Below are positions 24,609 through 33,151 of a stretch of 64,000 bases of DNA, piece by piece; within the stretch, counting starts at the first letter, position 1; each line of letters starts with the position of its first letter. The DNA comes from Ornithinimicrobium pekingense DSM 21552 (GTDB taxonomy: Bacteria > Actinomycetota > Actinomycetes > Actinomycetales > Dermatophilaceae): positions 372,001-436,000 of the forward strand of contig NZ_ATWJ01000008.1 of NCBI RefSeq assembly GCF_000421185.1, in the 5' to 3' direction. The translations under genes were made by a program, and so were the position numbers. Under the pieces are notes generated by a model. That model was given only the letters and a program-made list of their open reading frames with translations, was not told the origin of the DNA and did no database searches.

Positions 24609-24778
24609 CGTCGGCCTCCTGGAGCTGCGACCGGCTCGGCGCCGGACGGGGACGTGTCACGGGGACCGGGACATGCCCCCGCGAGGCCGACAGCGTACGT
24701 GCTCGCCCGACCCACAGGCCAATCTTTGTGTCGGACGTAACACGTGTCACGCTCGACGCACGGACCTCCGCGGCACCG

Positions 24779-25981
24779 TCAGCCCAGGTCGGCGAGCGGC
24801 ACACCCGGGTCGCGCAGCCGCTCCGGCGCCGCCGCCCCCACCAGCGCACGCAGCGTGTCGGAGGCGTCCCAGTCGTTGATCTGCATCCCGGCCGTGACGA
24901 CCCCGTCCCGGAGCCAGAAGGCGGTCAGGCCCTCGGCCGGCGCACCCCGGACGACCAGCTCGTCCTCGGGCCCGCCGCGCCCGACGTACTCCATGCCCCA
25001 GTCGTACTGGTCGGTGAAGAAGTAGGGCTGCGCGGTGTAGGGCTCCTCCTCGCCGAGCATCCCCCGGGCGGCGTGCCGGCCCTGGTTGATCGCGGTGTCC
25101 CAGTGCTCCACCCGCAGCCGCCCGAGCGAGGGATGGTCGTGGTTGGCGACGTCGCCCGCAGCCCACACGTGCGGGTCGCTCGTGCGCAGCGTGGCGTCGA
25201 CGAGGATCCCGTCGTGGGTCGCCAGGCCGGCCTCCTCCGCCAGCGCGGTGTCCGGCCGGGCCCCGACGCCGACGACGACCAGGTCCGGTCGCACCTGCTC
25301 GCCGTCCGACAGCTCCACCACGGCGCGCCCGTCGGCCTGCCGGACCGCCGTGACCTGGGTACGCAGCCGCAGGTCGACGCCGTGCCCGCGGTGCAGGTCG
25401 GCGAACAGGCCGCCCATCTGCTCCCCCAGCGCCGCCGCGAGGGGGACCTCGGCCGGGTCGACCACGCTCACCTCCGCCCCCGCCCGTCGCGCCGCGGACG
25501 TGACCTCCAGGCCGATCCAGCCGGCGCCGACGACCAGGACCCGGGCCCCGTCCCTCAGCCTCGACCGCAGCGCGAGCGAGTCGTCGAGCGTGCGCAGGTA
25601 GGAGGCGGGCACGCCCGAGTCGTCCACCACGGGCAGGCGGCGCGGCACGGCACCGGTGGCCAGCAGGAGCCTGTCGTAGCCGATCCGGCGGCCGGCCACG
25701 CTCACGGTCCGGCCCGCCAGGTCGAGGGCGTCCACCCGGCTGCCGAGGAGGAGCTCGACGTCGTGCTCGGCATACCACTCCTGCGGGTGGACGAACGCCG
25801 ACTCCGGCTCGGCGTCGCCCGTCAGCACCGCCTTGGAGAAGGGCGGTCGCTCGTAGGGGACGTGCGGCTCGGCGCCCACGAGCGTGACCGCGCCGTCGAA
25901 GCCGCGCTCGCGCAGCTCGGTGACCGCCGAGGCGGCGGCGAGCCCGCCTCCGACGACGACGATGTGCTGGGGGTCGGCCAT
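24779..25981 (-). CDS. FAD/NAD(P)-dependent oxidoreductase (ferredoxin/rubredoxin reductase type)
   Basis: A 400-residue pyridine-nucleotide disulfide-type reductase without a redox CxxC, as in ferredoxin reductases of Rieske and P450 systems. The first Rossmann loop is IVVVGGGLAAASAVTEL (residues 6-22), the second VLVVGAGWIGLEVTSAARRA. The FAD motif is HVWAAGDVAN. The C-terminal reductase domain contains YDWGMEYVG. ATG at 25981 overlaps the folE stop by one base (TGATG), so the two are coupled. An electron-carrier partner is not nearby. Confidence 0.87.
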   Translation of the reverse strand: MADPQHIVVVGGGLAAASAVTELRERGFDGAVTLVGAEPHVPYERPPFSKAVLTGDAEPESAFVHPQEWYAEHDVELLLGSRVDALDLAGRTVSVAGRRIGYDRLLLATGAVPRRLPVVDDSGVPASYLRTLDDSLALRSRLRDGARVLVVGAGWIGLEVTSAARRAGAEVSVVDPAEVPLAAALGEQMGGLFADLHRGHGVDLRLRTQVTAVRQADGRAVVELSDGEQVRPDLVVVGVGARPDTALAEEAGLATHDGILVDATLRTSDPHVWAAGDVANHDHPSLGRLRVEHWDTAINQGRHAARGMLGEEEPYTAQPYFFTDQYDWGMEYVGRGGPEDELVVRGAPAEGLTAFWLRDGVVTAGMQINDWDASDTLRALVGAAAPERLRDPGVPLADLG

Positions 25982-26619
25982 CAGGGCCTCCTGGCGAGGG
26001 CGAGGAACTCGGCGCGGCTGCTCGGGTCCTCCCGCAGCCGGCCCAGGACGGTGGACGTCAGGGTGCGGGTCCCGGGCGCCCGGGCGCCGCGCAACGTCAT
26101 ACAGGTGTGCTCGGCCTCGACCACGACCCCGACGCCGGCGGGCCGCAGCTCGCGCTCGAGATGGTCGGCGACGGTCTTGGTGAGGCGCTCCTGGGTCTGC
26201 GGGCGGCGGGCGTGCAGCTCGACCATCCGGGCGAACTTCGACAGCCCGAGGATGCGCCGGTCGGGCAGGTAGCCCACGTGCGCGACACCGACGAAGGGCA
26301 GCATGTGGTGCTCGCAGAGGGAGCGCACGGGGATGTCGCGGACGAGGACGAGCTCGTCGTAGCCCTCGTCGTTGGCGAAGGTGGTCAGGTCGAACTCCTC
26401 GGGCCGGGTCAGCTCGGCCAGGGCCCGCGCCATCCGTCCGGGGGTGTCCACGAGGTTCTCGTGCGTCAGGTCCAGCCCCAGCGCCGTGAGCAGGTCGGCC
26501 GCGGCGCGCTCGGCCGCCTCGACGTCCACGTCGCCGCGCCCGTGGTCGGGCACGACACGGGGACGCAGCGGGTATGTCGTGCTCGCGCCGGTCTCCTCGG
26601 CGACGGCGATGGCGTTCAC
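25981..26619 (-). CDS. folE: GTP cyclohydrolase I
   Basis: Converts GTP to 7,8-dihydroneopterin triphosphate, the first step of folate and pterin synthesis. The 212-residue protein shows DTPGRMARALAELT, the zinc/catalytic SLCEHHMLPFVGVAHVGYLP with its Cys and His ligands, and HTCMTLRGARAPGT with the third zinc Cys. GTG at 26619 has GGAGG 6 nt upstream; an earlier in-frame start would not have that site. It is divergent from the COG2345 regulator, sharing the intergenic operator region. A second folE may exist elsewhere, since no other folate genes are here. Confidence 0.92.
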   Translation of the reverse strand: MNAIAVAEETGASTTYPLRPRVVPDHGRGDVDVEAAERAAADLLTALGLDLTHENLVDTPGRMARALAELTRPEEFDLTTFANDEGYDELVLVRDIPVRSLCEHHMLPFVGVAHVGYLPDRRILGLSKFARMVELHARRPQTQERLTKTVADHLERELRPAGVGVVVEAEHTCMTLRGARAPGTRTLTSTVLGRLREDPSSRAEFLALARRP

Positions 26620-26663
26620 GCAGGACCTCCCTCGTGCGGACCAGGACTCTTCGACCGTAGACC

Positions 26664-26701
26664 CACAACCCTCTTGTGTCAACGGATCTATGTTTTAGAA
26701 T
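26664..26701. promoter_or_regulatory. divergent folE / COG2345-regulator promoter with CACAA-N5-TTGTG operator
   Basis: On the plus strand TAGAAT (26696-26701) lies 6 nt before the regulator ATG, implying a leaderless transcript, with TTGTGT (26674-26679) as a -35. On the minus strand TTGACA and TACGGT with a 17-nt spacer face folE. The inverted repeat CACAACCCTCTTGTG (26664-26678) overlaps both promoters and could be the regulator's operator. Confidence 0.55.
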
Positions 26702-26707
26702 GGGGGT

Positions 26708-27460
26708 ATGGACCTGGGAGCAACAGCCGCGGGCATCGGCGCGCTGGCCGAGGGCACGCGTCGGCGCCTCTACGACTACGTGGTGGAGCAACCGGCACCC
26801 GTCGGCCGCGAGCAGGCCGCGCGGGAGCTGGGGGTGGCGCTGCACACGGTCAGCTTCCACCTGGACCGGCTCGCGCGGGAGGGGCTGCTCGACGTGGAGT
26901 ACCGCCGGTTGACCGGGCGCGACGGCCCCGGGTCGGGGCGGCCCAGCAAGCTCTACCGACGGGCCGACCGTGAGCTGGCCGTGTCGCTGCCGCCGCGCCG
27001 CTACGACCTCGTGGGCGACATCCTCGCGGCGGCCGTGACCCGGGCGATGGCGGGCACGGCGGTGCCCGAGGCTGTCGCGGACGCCGCCCGGGAGGCCGGG
27101 GTGCAGGTCGGTGAGGCGGCGGCTCACGACCTCGAGCACGCGCCAGGGCCGGACGAGCAGCCCACGGCGCGGACGGGGGACGGTGCGGCCGCGAGCACCC
27201 TGCCGTTGGCCGCGCTGGCCGACGCGCTGCGACCGCTGGGCTACGAGCCGCGGACGGACGCCGACGGCGCCGACGCCGGCACGGCGATGCTCCTGGCCAA
27301 CTGCCCCTACCACGCGCTCGCCCAGGAGCACACGGAGCTGGTCTGCGGGCTCAACCAGCACTTCGTCCAGGGTGTCGCCGACGGACGGGGGTGCGGCGGC
27401 GTGCAGGCGTGCCTGGAGCCGGCCGACGGCCGCTGCTGCGTCGTGGCGCGGCTCAGGTGA
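26708..27460 (+). CDS. COG2345-type winged-helix transcriptional regulator with C-terminal Cys/His metal or Fe-S site
   Basis: A 250-residue DeoR/ArsR-like regulator. The N-terminal winged helix includes RRRLYDYVVEQ, then VALHTVSFHLDRLAREGLLD. The C-terminus has NCPYHALAQEHTELVCGLNQ and a later GCGGVQACLEP then GRCCVVA. Its conserved Cys/His pattern is reminiscent of metal or Fe-S sensing in this group (SufR belongs to the same COG), but the ligand here is unproven. TAGAAT is 6 nt before the ATG. It overlaps the convergent SDR gene by 8 nt at the 3' end. Confidence 0.82.
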   Translation: MDLGATAAGIGALAEGTRRRLYDYVVEQPAPVGREQAARELGVALHTVSFHLDRLAREGLLDVEYRRLTGRDGPGSGRPSKLYRRADRELAVSLPPRRYDLVGDILAAAVTRAMAGTAVPEAVADAAREAGVQVGEAAAHDLEHAPGPDEQPTARTGDGAAASTLPLAALADALRPLGYEPRTDADGADAGTAMLLANCPYHALAQEHTELVCGLNQHFVQGVADGRGCGGVQACLEPADGRCCVVARLR

Positions 27461-28214
27461 TCGTCAGCCCGCCGTCCACGGCCAGCGTCTGCCCGGTGAC
27501 GTAGCCGGCGGCGGGCGAGGCGAGGTAGACCACGGTCGCCGCCAGCTCGGTGGGGTCGCCCTGGCGGCCGGCCGGGATGCGGGCCTGCTGCGACTCGAGG
27601 TAGCCGGGCGGGTACTGCTCGGTCATCTCGCTGGCGAAGAACCCGGGGGCCAGGGCGTTGACCCGGATGCCCCTGCGCCCCGTCCACTGCTGGGCCAGGT
27701 CGCGGGTCAGGCCGATGAGCCCGGCCTTGCTCGCGGAGTAGGCGGCCTGCGGGAGCCCGGCGGTGGTCAGGCCCAGCACGCTGGAGATGTTGATGATGCT
27801 CGAGCCGGGCCGCATCACCCGGCCGCAGGCCTGCGCCATCCAGTAGCAGCCGGAGAGGTTGACGTCGAGCACGGCCCGGAACTGCTCGGGCGTCTCCCGG
27901 GTCGCCGGCACGGCCGTGCCCACCCCGGCGTTGTTGACCAGCACGTCGACCCCGCCGAGCTGTGCGACCGTCTCGTCCACCAGCGCCCGGCACTGCCCGG
28001 GGTCGGCGACGTCGGTCTGGTGCACCAGCACGCGCCGGCCGGCGTCGCGGACCAGCCGGGCGGTCTCCTCGAGCCGCTCCACGCGCCGGGCGCCGAGGGC
28101 GACGTCGGCCCCGGCCTCGGCGAGGGCGCGCGCGAAGGCCACGCCCAGGCCGCTGGAGGCGCCGGTCACGATCGCCACCCTGCCGTCGAGCCGGAACAGG
28201 TCGAGGGTCGACAT
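27453..28214 (-). CDS. short-chain dehydrogenase/reductase (SDR)
   Basis: Classical 253-residue SDR. GASSGLG cofactor loop near residues 18-24, NNAGVG, catalytic Ser in NISSVLG, YSASKAG with Tyr and Lys, and the C-terminal VTGQTLAVDGGLTIT. Arg residues after strand 2 (LGARRVE) suggest NADP preference. It starts 4 nt after the DNA ligase stop, so it is probably co-transcribed with it; the functional link is obscure. Substrate unknown. Confidence 0.87.
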   Translation of the reverse strand: MSTLDLFRLDGRVAIVTGASSGLGVAFARALAEAGADVALGARRVERLEETARLVRDAGRRVLVHQTDVADPGQCRALVDETVAQLGGVDVLVNNAGVGTAVPATRETPEQFRAVLDVNLSGCYWMAQACGRVMRPGSSIINISSVLGLTTAGLPQAAYSASKAGLIGLTRDLAQQWTGRRGIRVNALAPGFFASEMTEQYPPGYLESQQARIPAGRQGDPTELAATVVYLASPAAGYVTGQTLAVDGGLTIT

Positions 28215-28218
28215 GGCC

Positions 28219-29775
28219 TCAGCCGGTCCCGCGCAGGGCGTCGAGGGTGTCGGCCTCCTCGGGGCGCTTGTCGTCTCGGTAGCGCAGCACCCGGGCGAAG
28301 CGCAGCGCGATGCCGCCAGGGTAGCGCCGCGAGGTCTGCACGCCGTCGTAGGCGATCTCGACGACCTGCTCGGGGCGCACGTGCACGACGTGCTCCTCGC
28401 GGCCGGTCTCCAGCTCCAGGAAGCGCTCGGTCTGCCAGGTCAGGATCGCGTCGGTCATCCCCTTGAACGTCTTGCCGACCATGACCAGCTCGCCGGTCCG
28501 CGGGTCGCGGGCGCCGAGGTGGATGTTGGACAGCCACCCCGAGCGCCGCCCGCTGCCCCACTCCACCGCGAGCACGACCAGGTCGGCGGTGCGGCGCGGC
28601 TTGACCTTGACCCACCCCGCCCCGCGGCGCCCCGCGGCGTAGGGGGCGGCCGGGTCCTTGACCACCACGCCCTCGTGGCCGCAGGCCAGCACGTCGGCGA
28701 AGAAGTCGCGGGCGACGGTGGGGTCGGCGGTCACCACCCGGTCCACCGCCAGGGCCGGCGCCAGGTCGGCGAGCGCCTGCCACCGCCGGGAGGCCGGCTC
28801 GTCGACGAGGTCGGTGCCGTCGAGGTGCAGCAGGTCGAAGAGGACGGTGGTCACCGGGGTCGTGCGCGCCATGGACTGCGGGTCGGCGCTGGAGGCCGTG
28901 CGGGCGCCGGTGACCTGGAAGGGCAGCGGCCGCCCCTCGCCGTCCAGGGCGATGACCTCGCCGTCGAGGACCGCGGTCGTCGCGGGCAGGGCGAGCAGGT
29001 CGGCGACCACCTCGGGGAGCCGGTCGGTGATCTCCTCCAGGCTGCGGGTGAACAGCCGCACCTGGGGGTCGGCGGCACGGTCCACGTGCGCCTGCAGCCG
29101 GATGCCGTCGAGCTTGGCGTCGACGGCGAGCTCGCGGCTGCCGTCCACCGCCGCGTCGACGTCGGGCTCGGAGCCGGCGAGCATCGGGCGCAGCGGCCGG
29201 CCGACCTCGAGACGGACCGCCTCCAGGGCGGCGGGGCCCTCGAGCATCGCGGCGGCCGCGACGGGCCCGGGGAAGCCGGCGAGCATCACCGCCCTGCGCA
29301 CCAGCGTCTCCGGCACGTCGGCGGCCTGCGCGATCGCGGGGAGCAGGACACCGTCCGAGGCGCCCTGGCGCAGCTCGCCGGTGATGAGGCCGACGAGCCA
29401 GCGCTGCTCGTCGGAGGTCGCGCGGGCGAAGAGGTCGCGCACCGCGGCGGCGCGGGTGGCCAGCGACCCCGCGCCGGTGAGGCCCCGCAGCCGGCTGAGC
29501 GCGTCGTCGACCTCGAGCACGCCGAGTCTGGGCAGGTCGGCGGCCGGGGGCAGGTCGCGCAGCCCCCGCCAGCTGACGCCGACGGTGCGCTGCGGCAGCG
29601 TCCCGGCCAGGTAGTCGGCGACGACGGCGACCAGACGTGCCCGCCCGTCGGTCGACACCCCCTCGTCGGGCTGCGCCGCCTCGCGCAGGGTGCTCGCCAG
29701 CAGCGCGGTCTTGGCGTTCCTCGCCCGGGTCGCCGCGACCGCGGCGGAGGTCTCGATCACCCGGGTCAGCCGCAT
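28219..29775 (-). CDS. ATP-dependent DNA ligase (LigB/LigI-like, DNA_ligase_A_N domain)
   Basis: Seals nicks using ATP. At 518 residues it is a multidomain type: an N-terminal DNA-binding domain (about 1-190), the adenylation domain with KLDGIR motif I (VDAKLDGIRLQAH), VLDGEVIALD motif III and VVVKDPAAPY motif IV. Motif V appears as WVKVKP, followed by an OB domain. ATG at 29775 is chosen because the fold begins with MRLTRVIETSAAVAATR; CAGACT lies 7 nt upstream. Actinobacteria use NAD-dependent LigA for replication, so this is a repair enzyme. No Ku or LigD genes are near. Confidence 0.88.
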   Translation of the reverse strand: MRLTRVIETSAAVAATRARNAKTALLASTLREAAQPDEGVSTDGRARLVAVVADYLAGTLPQRTVGVSWRGLRDLPPAADLPRLGVLEVDDALSRLRGLTGAGSLATRAAAVRDLFARATSDEQRWLVGLITGELRQGASDGVLLPAIAQAADVPETLVRRAVMLAGFPGPVAAAAMLEGPAALEAVRLEVGRPLRPMLAGSEPDVDAAVDGSRELAVDAKLDGIRLQAHVDRAADPQVRLFTRSLEEITDRLPEVVADLLALPATTAVLDGEVIALDGEGRPLPFQVTGARTASSADPQSMARTTPVTTVLFDLLHLDGTDLVDEPASRRWQALADLAPALAVDRVVTADPTVARDFFADVLACGHEGVVVKDPAAPYAAGRRGAGWVKVKPRRTADLVVLAVEWGSGRRSGWLSNIHLGARDPRTGELVMVGKTFKGMTDAILTWQTERFLELETGREEHVVHVRPEQVVEIAYDGVQTSRRYPGGIALRFARVLRYRDDKRPEEADTLDALRGTG

Positions 29776-29835
29776 GGCGCCCAGTCTGCCCCAGCGGTCG
29801 TCGTCGCGCCCCGGGGACAGACCCCGGACGCGTTG

Positions 29836-29872
29836 AAGGGCGCGCCGGGCCCGTGACAGCCGGCGCGCCCTT
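29836..29872. terminator. GC-rich hairpin between hydrolase and DNA ligase
   Basis: 13-bp perfect stem AAGGGCGCGCCGG / CCGGCGCGCCCTT with an 11-nt loop. The stem contains the 8-bp palindrome GGCGCGCC on each arm. A T-run is lacking, so termination of the upstream minus-strand hydrolase transcript or attenuation ahead of the ligase are both possible. Confidence 0.5.
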
Positions 29873-30048
29873 CGGCGCGATGCACGCCTTCCCCCCGAGT
29901 CATCAGCCGGGTGCAGGGGGGTCCGGCCGACGGTGGCGACGTGCGCGCTGACCAACTTCTCGGGGGCCGGGTCCGCGGGCCAGGGGTAGGGGGCCTGCGG
30001 TCGGTGATCCCGTCGACGTCGATCTGGGATCGACGTTATCGCCCGTCC

Positions 30049-30092
30049 GGTCAAGACGGGGTATGAGGTTGGTCAGGATTTGGTCAATTTTT
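30049..30092 (+). promoter_or_regulatory. array of four 11-nt direct repeats (GGTCA units)
   Basis: Units at 11-nt steps: GGTCAAGACGG (30049), GGTATGAGGTT (30060), GGTCAGGATTT (30071), GGTCAATTTTT (30082). Eleven-nt tandem units are the binding-site architecture of PhoP/OmpR-family regulators, whose actinobacterial PHO box units resemble G(T/G)TCA. A related array precedes the giant peroxidase gene at about 53789-53832. Confidence 0.5.
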
Positions 30093-30116
30093 CCGCTCTG
30101 CCCGACCGTCCCCGTC

Positions 30117-30938
30117 TCAGGTGGTCGCGACGAGCGGCCGGTCCTTCTCCGCGGCGTGCTGGGCCTCGATGAACTCCTCGATGACCGTCGCCAGCCGGAC
30201 CGGCGTCTCGAACATGGGGTAGTGCCCGGCGTTGCGCAGCACGATCACCTGCGAGCTGGGATGCAGGCTGCACCAGGTGCTGCGCACGACCTCCTCGGTG
30301 ATGGCGGCGTCGTGCTCGCCGACGATCGCCAGCGCCGGGACTGTGTCGCCGGGCACCTCGCCGGCGTGGTCGGTGTCGCACCAGGCGGGCAGGTAGGCCG
30401 CGAACGCCTCCTGGTCCGAGCGCGCGCGGCTGTGGCGGACCATCTTGTCGATCCAGACGTAGGACAGCCGCTTGCCGGTGGTGATGTCGATGATCGCCTG
30501 ACGGGCGGAGTCGTCGGAGGCCGCCGCCTCGAACAGCGCACGCCCCTCGGTGTCGAGGGGCGTGCCGGAGGCGGGGCAGGGCGCGATGCCCACGATCGAC
30601 TCGACCCGCTCCGGCGCCAGGGCCAGCACGCGCTGGATCGCCGTCCCTCCCATCGAGTGCCCCACGAGGGAGAAGGTCTGCACACCCAGGTCGTCCGCGA
30701 GCTCGAGGACGTCGGCGGCGATCTGGTCGATCGTGTAGGGACCGCCGGAGCCGCGCCGCTCGCCGTAGCCGCGGTAGTCCATGAACTCGTAGCGGAGCCG
30801 CTCACGGTCGAGCGTGTCCACGAAACCCTGCCCCCAGCCGGTCGAGGACCCGAACCACCCGGGCAGGCAGATGACGGTCTTGGGTCCGTGACCGATCTCG
30901 GTGGCCGTGTCTACAGAGGTGTCATCGTTGACGATCAT
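30117..30938 (-). CDS. alpha/beta-fold hydrolase
   Basis: A 273-residue hydrolase with a full triad. VICLPGWFGSSTGW is the oxyanion-side HG-like turn, LVGHSMGGTAIQ the nucleophile elbow, VGEHDAAI the acid and NAGHYPMFETP the histidine. There is no signal peptide. TAGCGT is 7 nt before the ATG, suggesting a leaderless mRNA. Substrate (ester, lactone or haloalkane) is not predictable. Stands alone; ligase lies 340 nt downstream beyond regulatory repeats. Confidence 0.85.
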   Translation of the reverse strand: MIVNDDTSVDTATEIGHGPKTVICLPGWFGSSTGWGQGFVDTLDRERLRYEFMDYRGYGERRGSGGPYTIDQIAADVLELADDLGVQTFSLVGHSMGGTAIQRVLALAPERVESIVGIAPCPASGTPLDTEGRALFEAAASDDSARQAIIDITTGKRLSYVWIDKMVRHSRARSDQEAFAAYLPAWCDTDHAGEVPGDTVPALAIVGEHDAAITEEVVRSTWCSLHPSSQVIVLRNAGHYPMFETPVRLATVIEEFIEAQHAAEKDRPLVATT

Positions 30939-31073
30939 GGCTCCGACGCTACGCCCGTTCCGGCGGAAGGCAAGGGGTGCCTGCGGTGACCCGGGTCACG
31001 GGGGTTGTCCCCCGTCGCACCTCGGAGGACGACACCCTCGCCGCGGCCGGTGCCGCTCACTACCGTTGAGGAC

Positions 31074-32459
31074 ATGACGGCTCCCGCCCTGCCCTTCGAG
31101 GGCCCCTCCGACACCGGCCCCCCGCCGCTGCCCGGGCGGGCAGGGGACAGCGCCGCGACCGCCCCGACGCCACCGCCCCGGCGCAGCCTGGGCCGCAGGT
31201 GGGTCGAGGGCTGGTGGGCCGCCGTCGGGCTCGTGCTCAGCCTGGCCACCGCCGCGCTGGCGCTTGCCGTCGTCGGCCTGGCGGTCGCCGGGCTGTTCTC
31301 CACCCCGGCCATGGGCGCCGGTCTGGTGCTCCTGGCCCTGGGCCTGTGGGGGGCCTGGCTGCTGGGCCGGGTGCACCGCGGCGTCCTCGTCGTCTTCGCC
31401 GGCGTCGACGTCGGACCCCCGCCGGCCAGCCGCGCCCCGACCTGGCGCAGGGTGGCCGGCCTGGACGAGCCCCGACTGCGCGCGACGGGGTGGGCCGCCC
31501 TGCACGGGCTGTGGGGGCTGCTCGCCGGCTCCGTCGTCCTCGTGCTGCTCACGCAGGCCCTCGCGCTCGCCGCCCTGCCCCTGCTCTCCGCCGTCGCGCC
31601 CGACGACGGCGCCCGCGTCGGCTGGCTCTTCACCGTCTCCACCACCACCGGGTATGCCGTGGGCACGCTCGCCGGCGTGCTGGTGCTGCTGCTCGTGCCG
31701 TGGGTCGCCCGCGGCCTGACCAGCGTCGACGTGGCGCTGGCCCGCTGGCTGCTCGGCGACGACCCGCAGCGTCAGCTGCGGGAGATGAGCCGCCGCGTGG
31801 AGACCCTGGCCACCTCCAGGTCCGAGACGGTCGACTCGGTGGAGGCCGAGCGCCGCCGGATCGAGCGCGACCTGCACGACGGCCCGCAGCAGCGGCTGGT
31901 CGCCATCGCGATGAACCTCGGCCTGGCGCGCTCCACCCTGGACAGCGACCCCGAGGGCGCCCGGGCGCTCATCGACGAGGCGCACGCGGCGTCCAAGGAG
32001 GCGATCGTGGAGATGCGGCAGGTCGCCCGCGGCATCGTGCCGCCGATCCTCGCCGACCGCGGGCTGGACGCCGCCGTGTCCGCCCTCGCCGCGCGCAGCC
32101 CCATACCCGTCTCGGTCTCCGTGCACCTGCCCGGCCCCTCGGCGCAGCGACCGGACCCCACCGTGGAGGCGATCGCCTACTTCTGCGTCTCCGAGGCCCT
32201 CACCAACGCCGCCAAGCACTCCGGCGCCGGCCACGTCAGCGTCGACCTGCGCGTCGTGCCCGGACCGGCGGGGGAGCAGCTGAGCGTCATCGTCACCGAC
32301 GACGGCCGGGGCGGAGCGGTCGTCGGGCACGGCACCGGGCTGACCGGCCTGCGGCAGCGGGTGACCTCCGTCGACGGCGACCTGCAGGTCTCCTCACCTC
32401 CCGGCCACGGCACGACCCTGGCGATCACCCTGCCCATGCGACCCGGAAGGACGCGATGA
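31074..32459 (+). CDS. NarL/DesK-type sensor histidine kinase
   Basis: A 461-residue membrane kinase. A proline-rich cytoplasmic N-terminus (1-45) is followed by about four hydrophobic helices (residues 45-230). The HisKA_3 dimer region EAERRRIERDLHDGPQQRLV places the phosphorylated His at about residue 268. The HATPase_c domain has SEALTNAAKHSGAGH (N box), VTDDGRGG (G1) and GTGLTGLRQRV (G2). TACCGT lies 7 nt before the ATG, suggesting leaderless transcription, though GAGGA also sits in between. It overlaps the response regulator by 4 nt. Signal unknown; DUF1707/SHOCT modules are absent. Confidence 0.9.
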   Translation: MTAPALPFEGPSDTGPPPLPGRAGDSAATAPTPPPRRSLGRRWVEGWWAAVGLVLSLATAALALAVVGLAVAGLFSTPAMGAGLVLLALGLWGAWLLGRVHRGVLVVFAGVDVGPPPASRAPTWRRVAGLDEPRLRATGWAALHGLWGLLAGSVVLVLLTQALALAALPLLSAVAPDDGARVGWLFTVSTTTGYAVGTLAGVLVLLLVPWVARGLTSVDVALARWLLGDDPQRQLREMSRRVETLATSRSETVDSVEAERRRIERDLHDGPQQRLVAIAMNLGLARSTLDSDPEGARALIDEAHAASKEAIVEMRQVARGIVPPILADRGLDAAVSALAARSPIPVSVSVHLPGPSAQRPDPTVEAIAYFCVSEALTNAAKHSGAGHVSVDLRVVPGPAGEQLSVIVTDDGRGGAVVGHGTGLTGLRQRVTSVDGDLQVSSPPGHGTTLAITLPMRPGRTR

Positions 32460-33151
32460 CCACCTCACCCCCCGACCAGCACCGGCCCGACCAGCTGCGG
32501 GTGATCCTCGCCGAGGACTCCGTGCTGCTGCGCGACGGCCTCGTGCGGCTGCTCCAGGCCGCGGGGCTGGAGGTCGTCGACGCCTGCCCGGACGCCGAGA
32601 CCTTCCTGGCGTCGGTCCGCGAGCACCGCCCCGACATCGTGGTCGTGGACGTGCGGATGCCCCCCACCTTCACCGCCGAGGGGCTCCAGGCGGCGCTGGT
32701 CGTGCGCTCCGAGCTGCCGGACACCTCCGTCGTGGTGCTGAGCCAGTACGTGGAGGAGACCTACGCCACCGAGCTGCTGGCCGGCCGGCCGCGGGGCGTG
32801 GGCTACCTGCTCAAGGACCGGGTGGCCGACACCGGCGAGTTCATCGAGGCCATCCGCACGGTCGCCGCCGGGGGCACGGCGCTGGACCCCGAGGTCGTCT
32901 CGCAGCTGATGTCGCGCGCCCGCCACACCGACCCCCTGTCCCGGCTGACCCCGCGCGAGCAGGACGTCATGCGGCTGATGGCGCAGGGCCGCAGCAACAG
33001 CGCGATCTCCCGCGAGCTCTACATCGGGGAGGGCGCGGTGGAGAAGAACGTCTCCTCGATCTTCGGCAAGCTCGACCTGGCCCCCACCGGTGACGACCAC
33101 CGTCGGGTGCTCGCGGTCCTGCAGTGGCTCGAGCACGGCAGCGACGCATGA
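32456..33151 (+). CDS. NarL-family response regulator
   Basis: Cognate regulator of the preceding kinase, 231 residues. Receiver domain: VILAEDSVLLRDGL acidic pair, phospho-acceptor D65 in IVVVDVRMPP and GYLLKDRVAD with the conserved Lys. LuxR helix-turn-helix: LSRLTPREQDVMRLMAQGRS then EGAVEKNVSSIFGKLDL. Starts by 4-nt overlap with the kinase and its stop overlaps the DUF4097-like gene, so all three are one transcript and the latter is a probable output or accessory. Confidence 0.92.
   Translation: MTTSPPDQHRPDQLRVILAEDSVLLRDGLVRLLQAAGLEVVDACPDAETFLASVREHRPDIVVVDVRMPPTFTAEGLQAALVVRSELPDTSVVVLSQYVEETYATELLAGRPRGVGYLLKDRVADTGEFIEAIRTVAAGGTALDPEVVSQLMSRARHTDPLSRLTPREQDVMRLMAQGRSNSAISRELYIGEGAVEKNVSSIFGKLDLAPTGDDHRRVLAVLQWLEHGSDA

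Larger units (their letters stand above)
29776..30116. other. 341-nt intergenic region with hairpin, palindrome and repeat array
   Basis: I see no gene here. Reading from the ligase side it holds a 13-bp hairpin (29836-29872), a perfect palindrome ACGTCGATC-tgg-GATCGACGT (30016-30036) and an array of four 11-nt GGTCA-like units (30049-30092). The reverse strand of that array contains TTGACC boxes that could serve as -35 elements for a promoter facing the ligase. Confidence 0.6.

Noticed and set aside
24386-24849. Alternative frames at the start of the CWB2 gene supplying an ATG or GTG
   Set aside because: They are out of frame with the signal peptide and CWB2 repeats; joining them would need a frameshift.
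29776-30054. N-terminal extension of the DNA ligase to 30054
   Set aside because: The extension is Arg-rich without domain similarity, spans a stable hairpin and a palindrome, and the ligase fold starts at the ATG at 29775.
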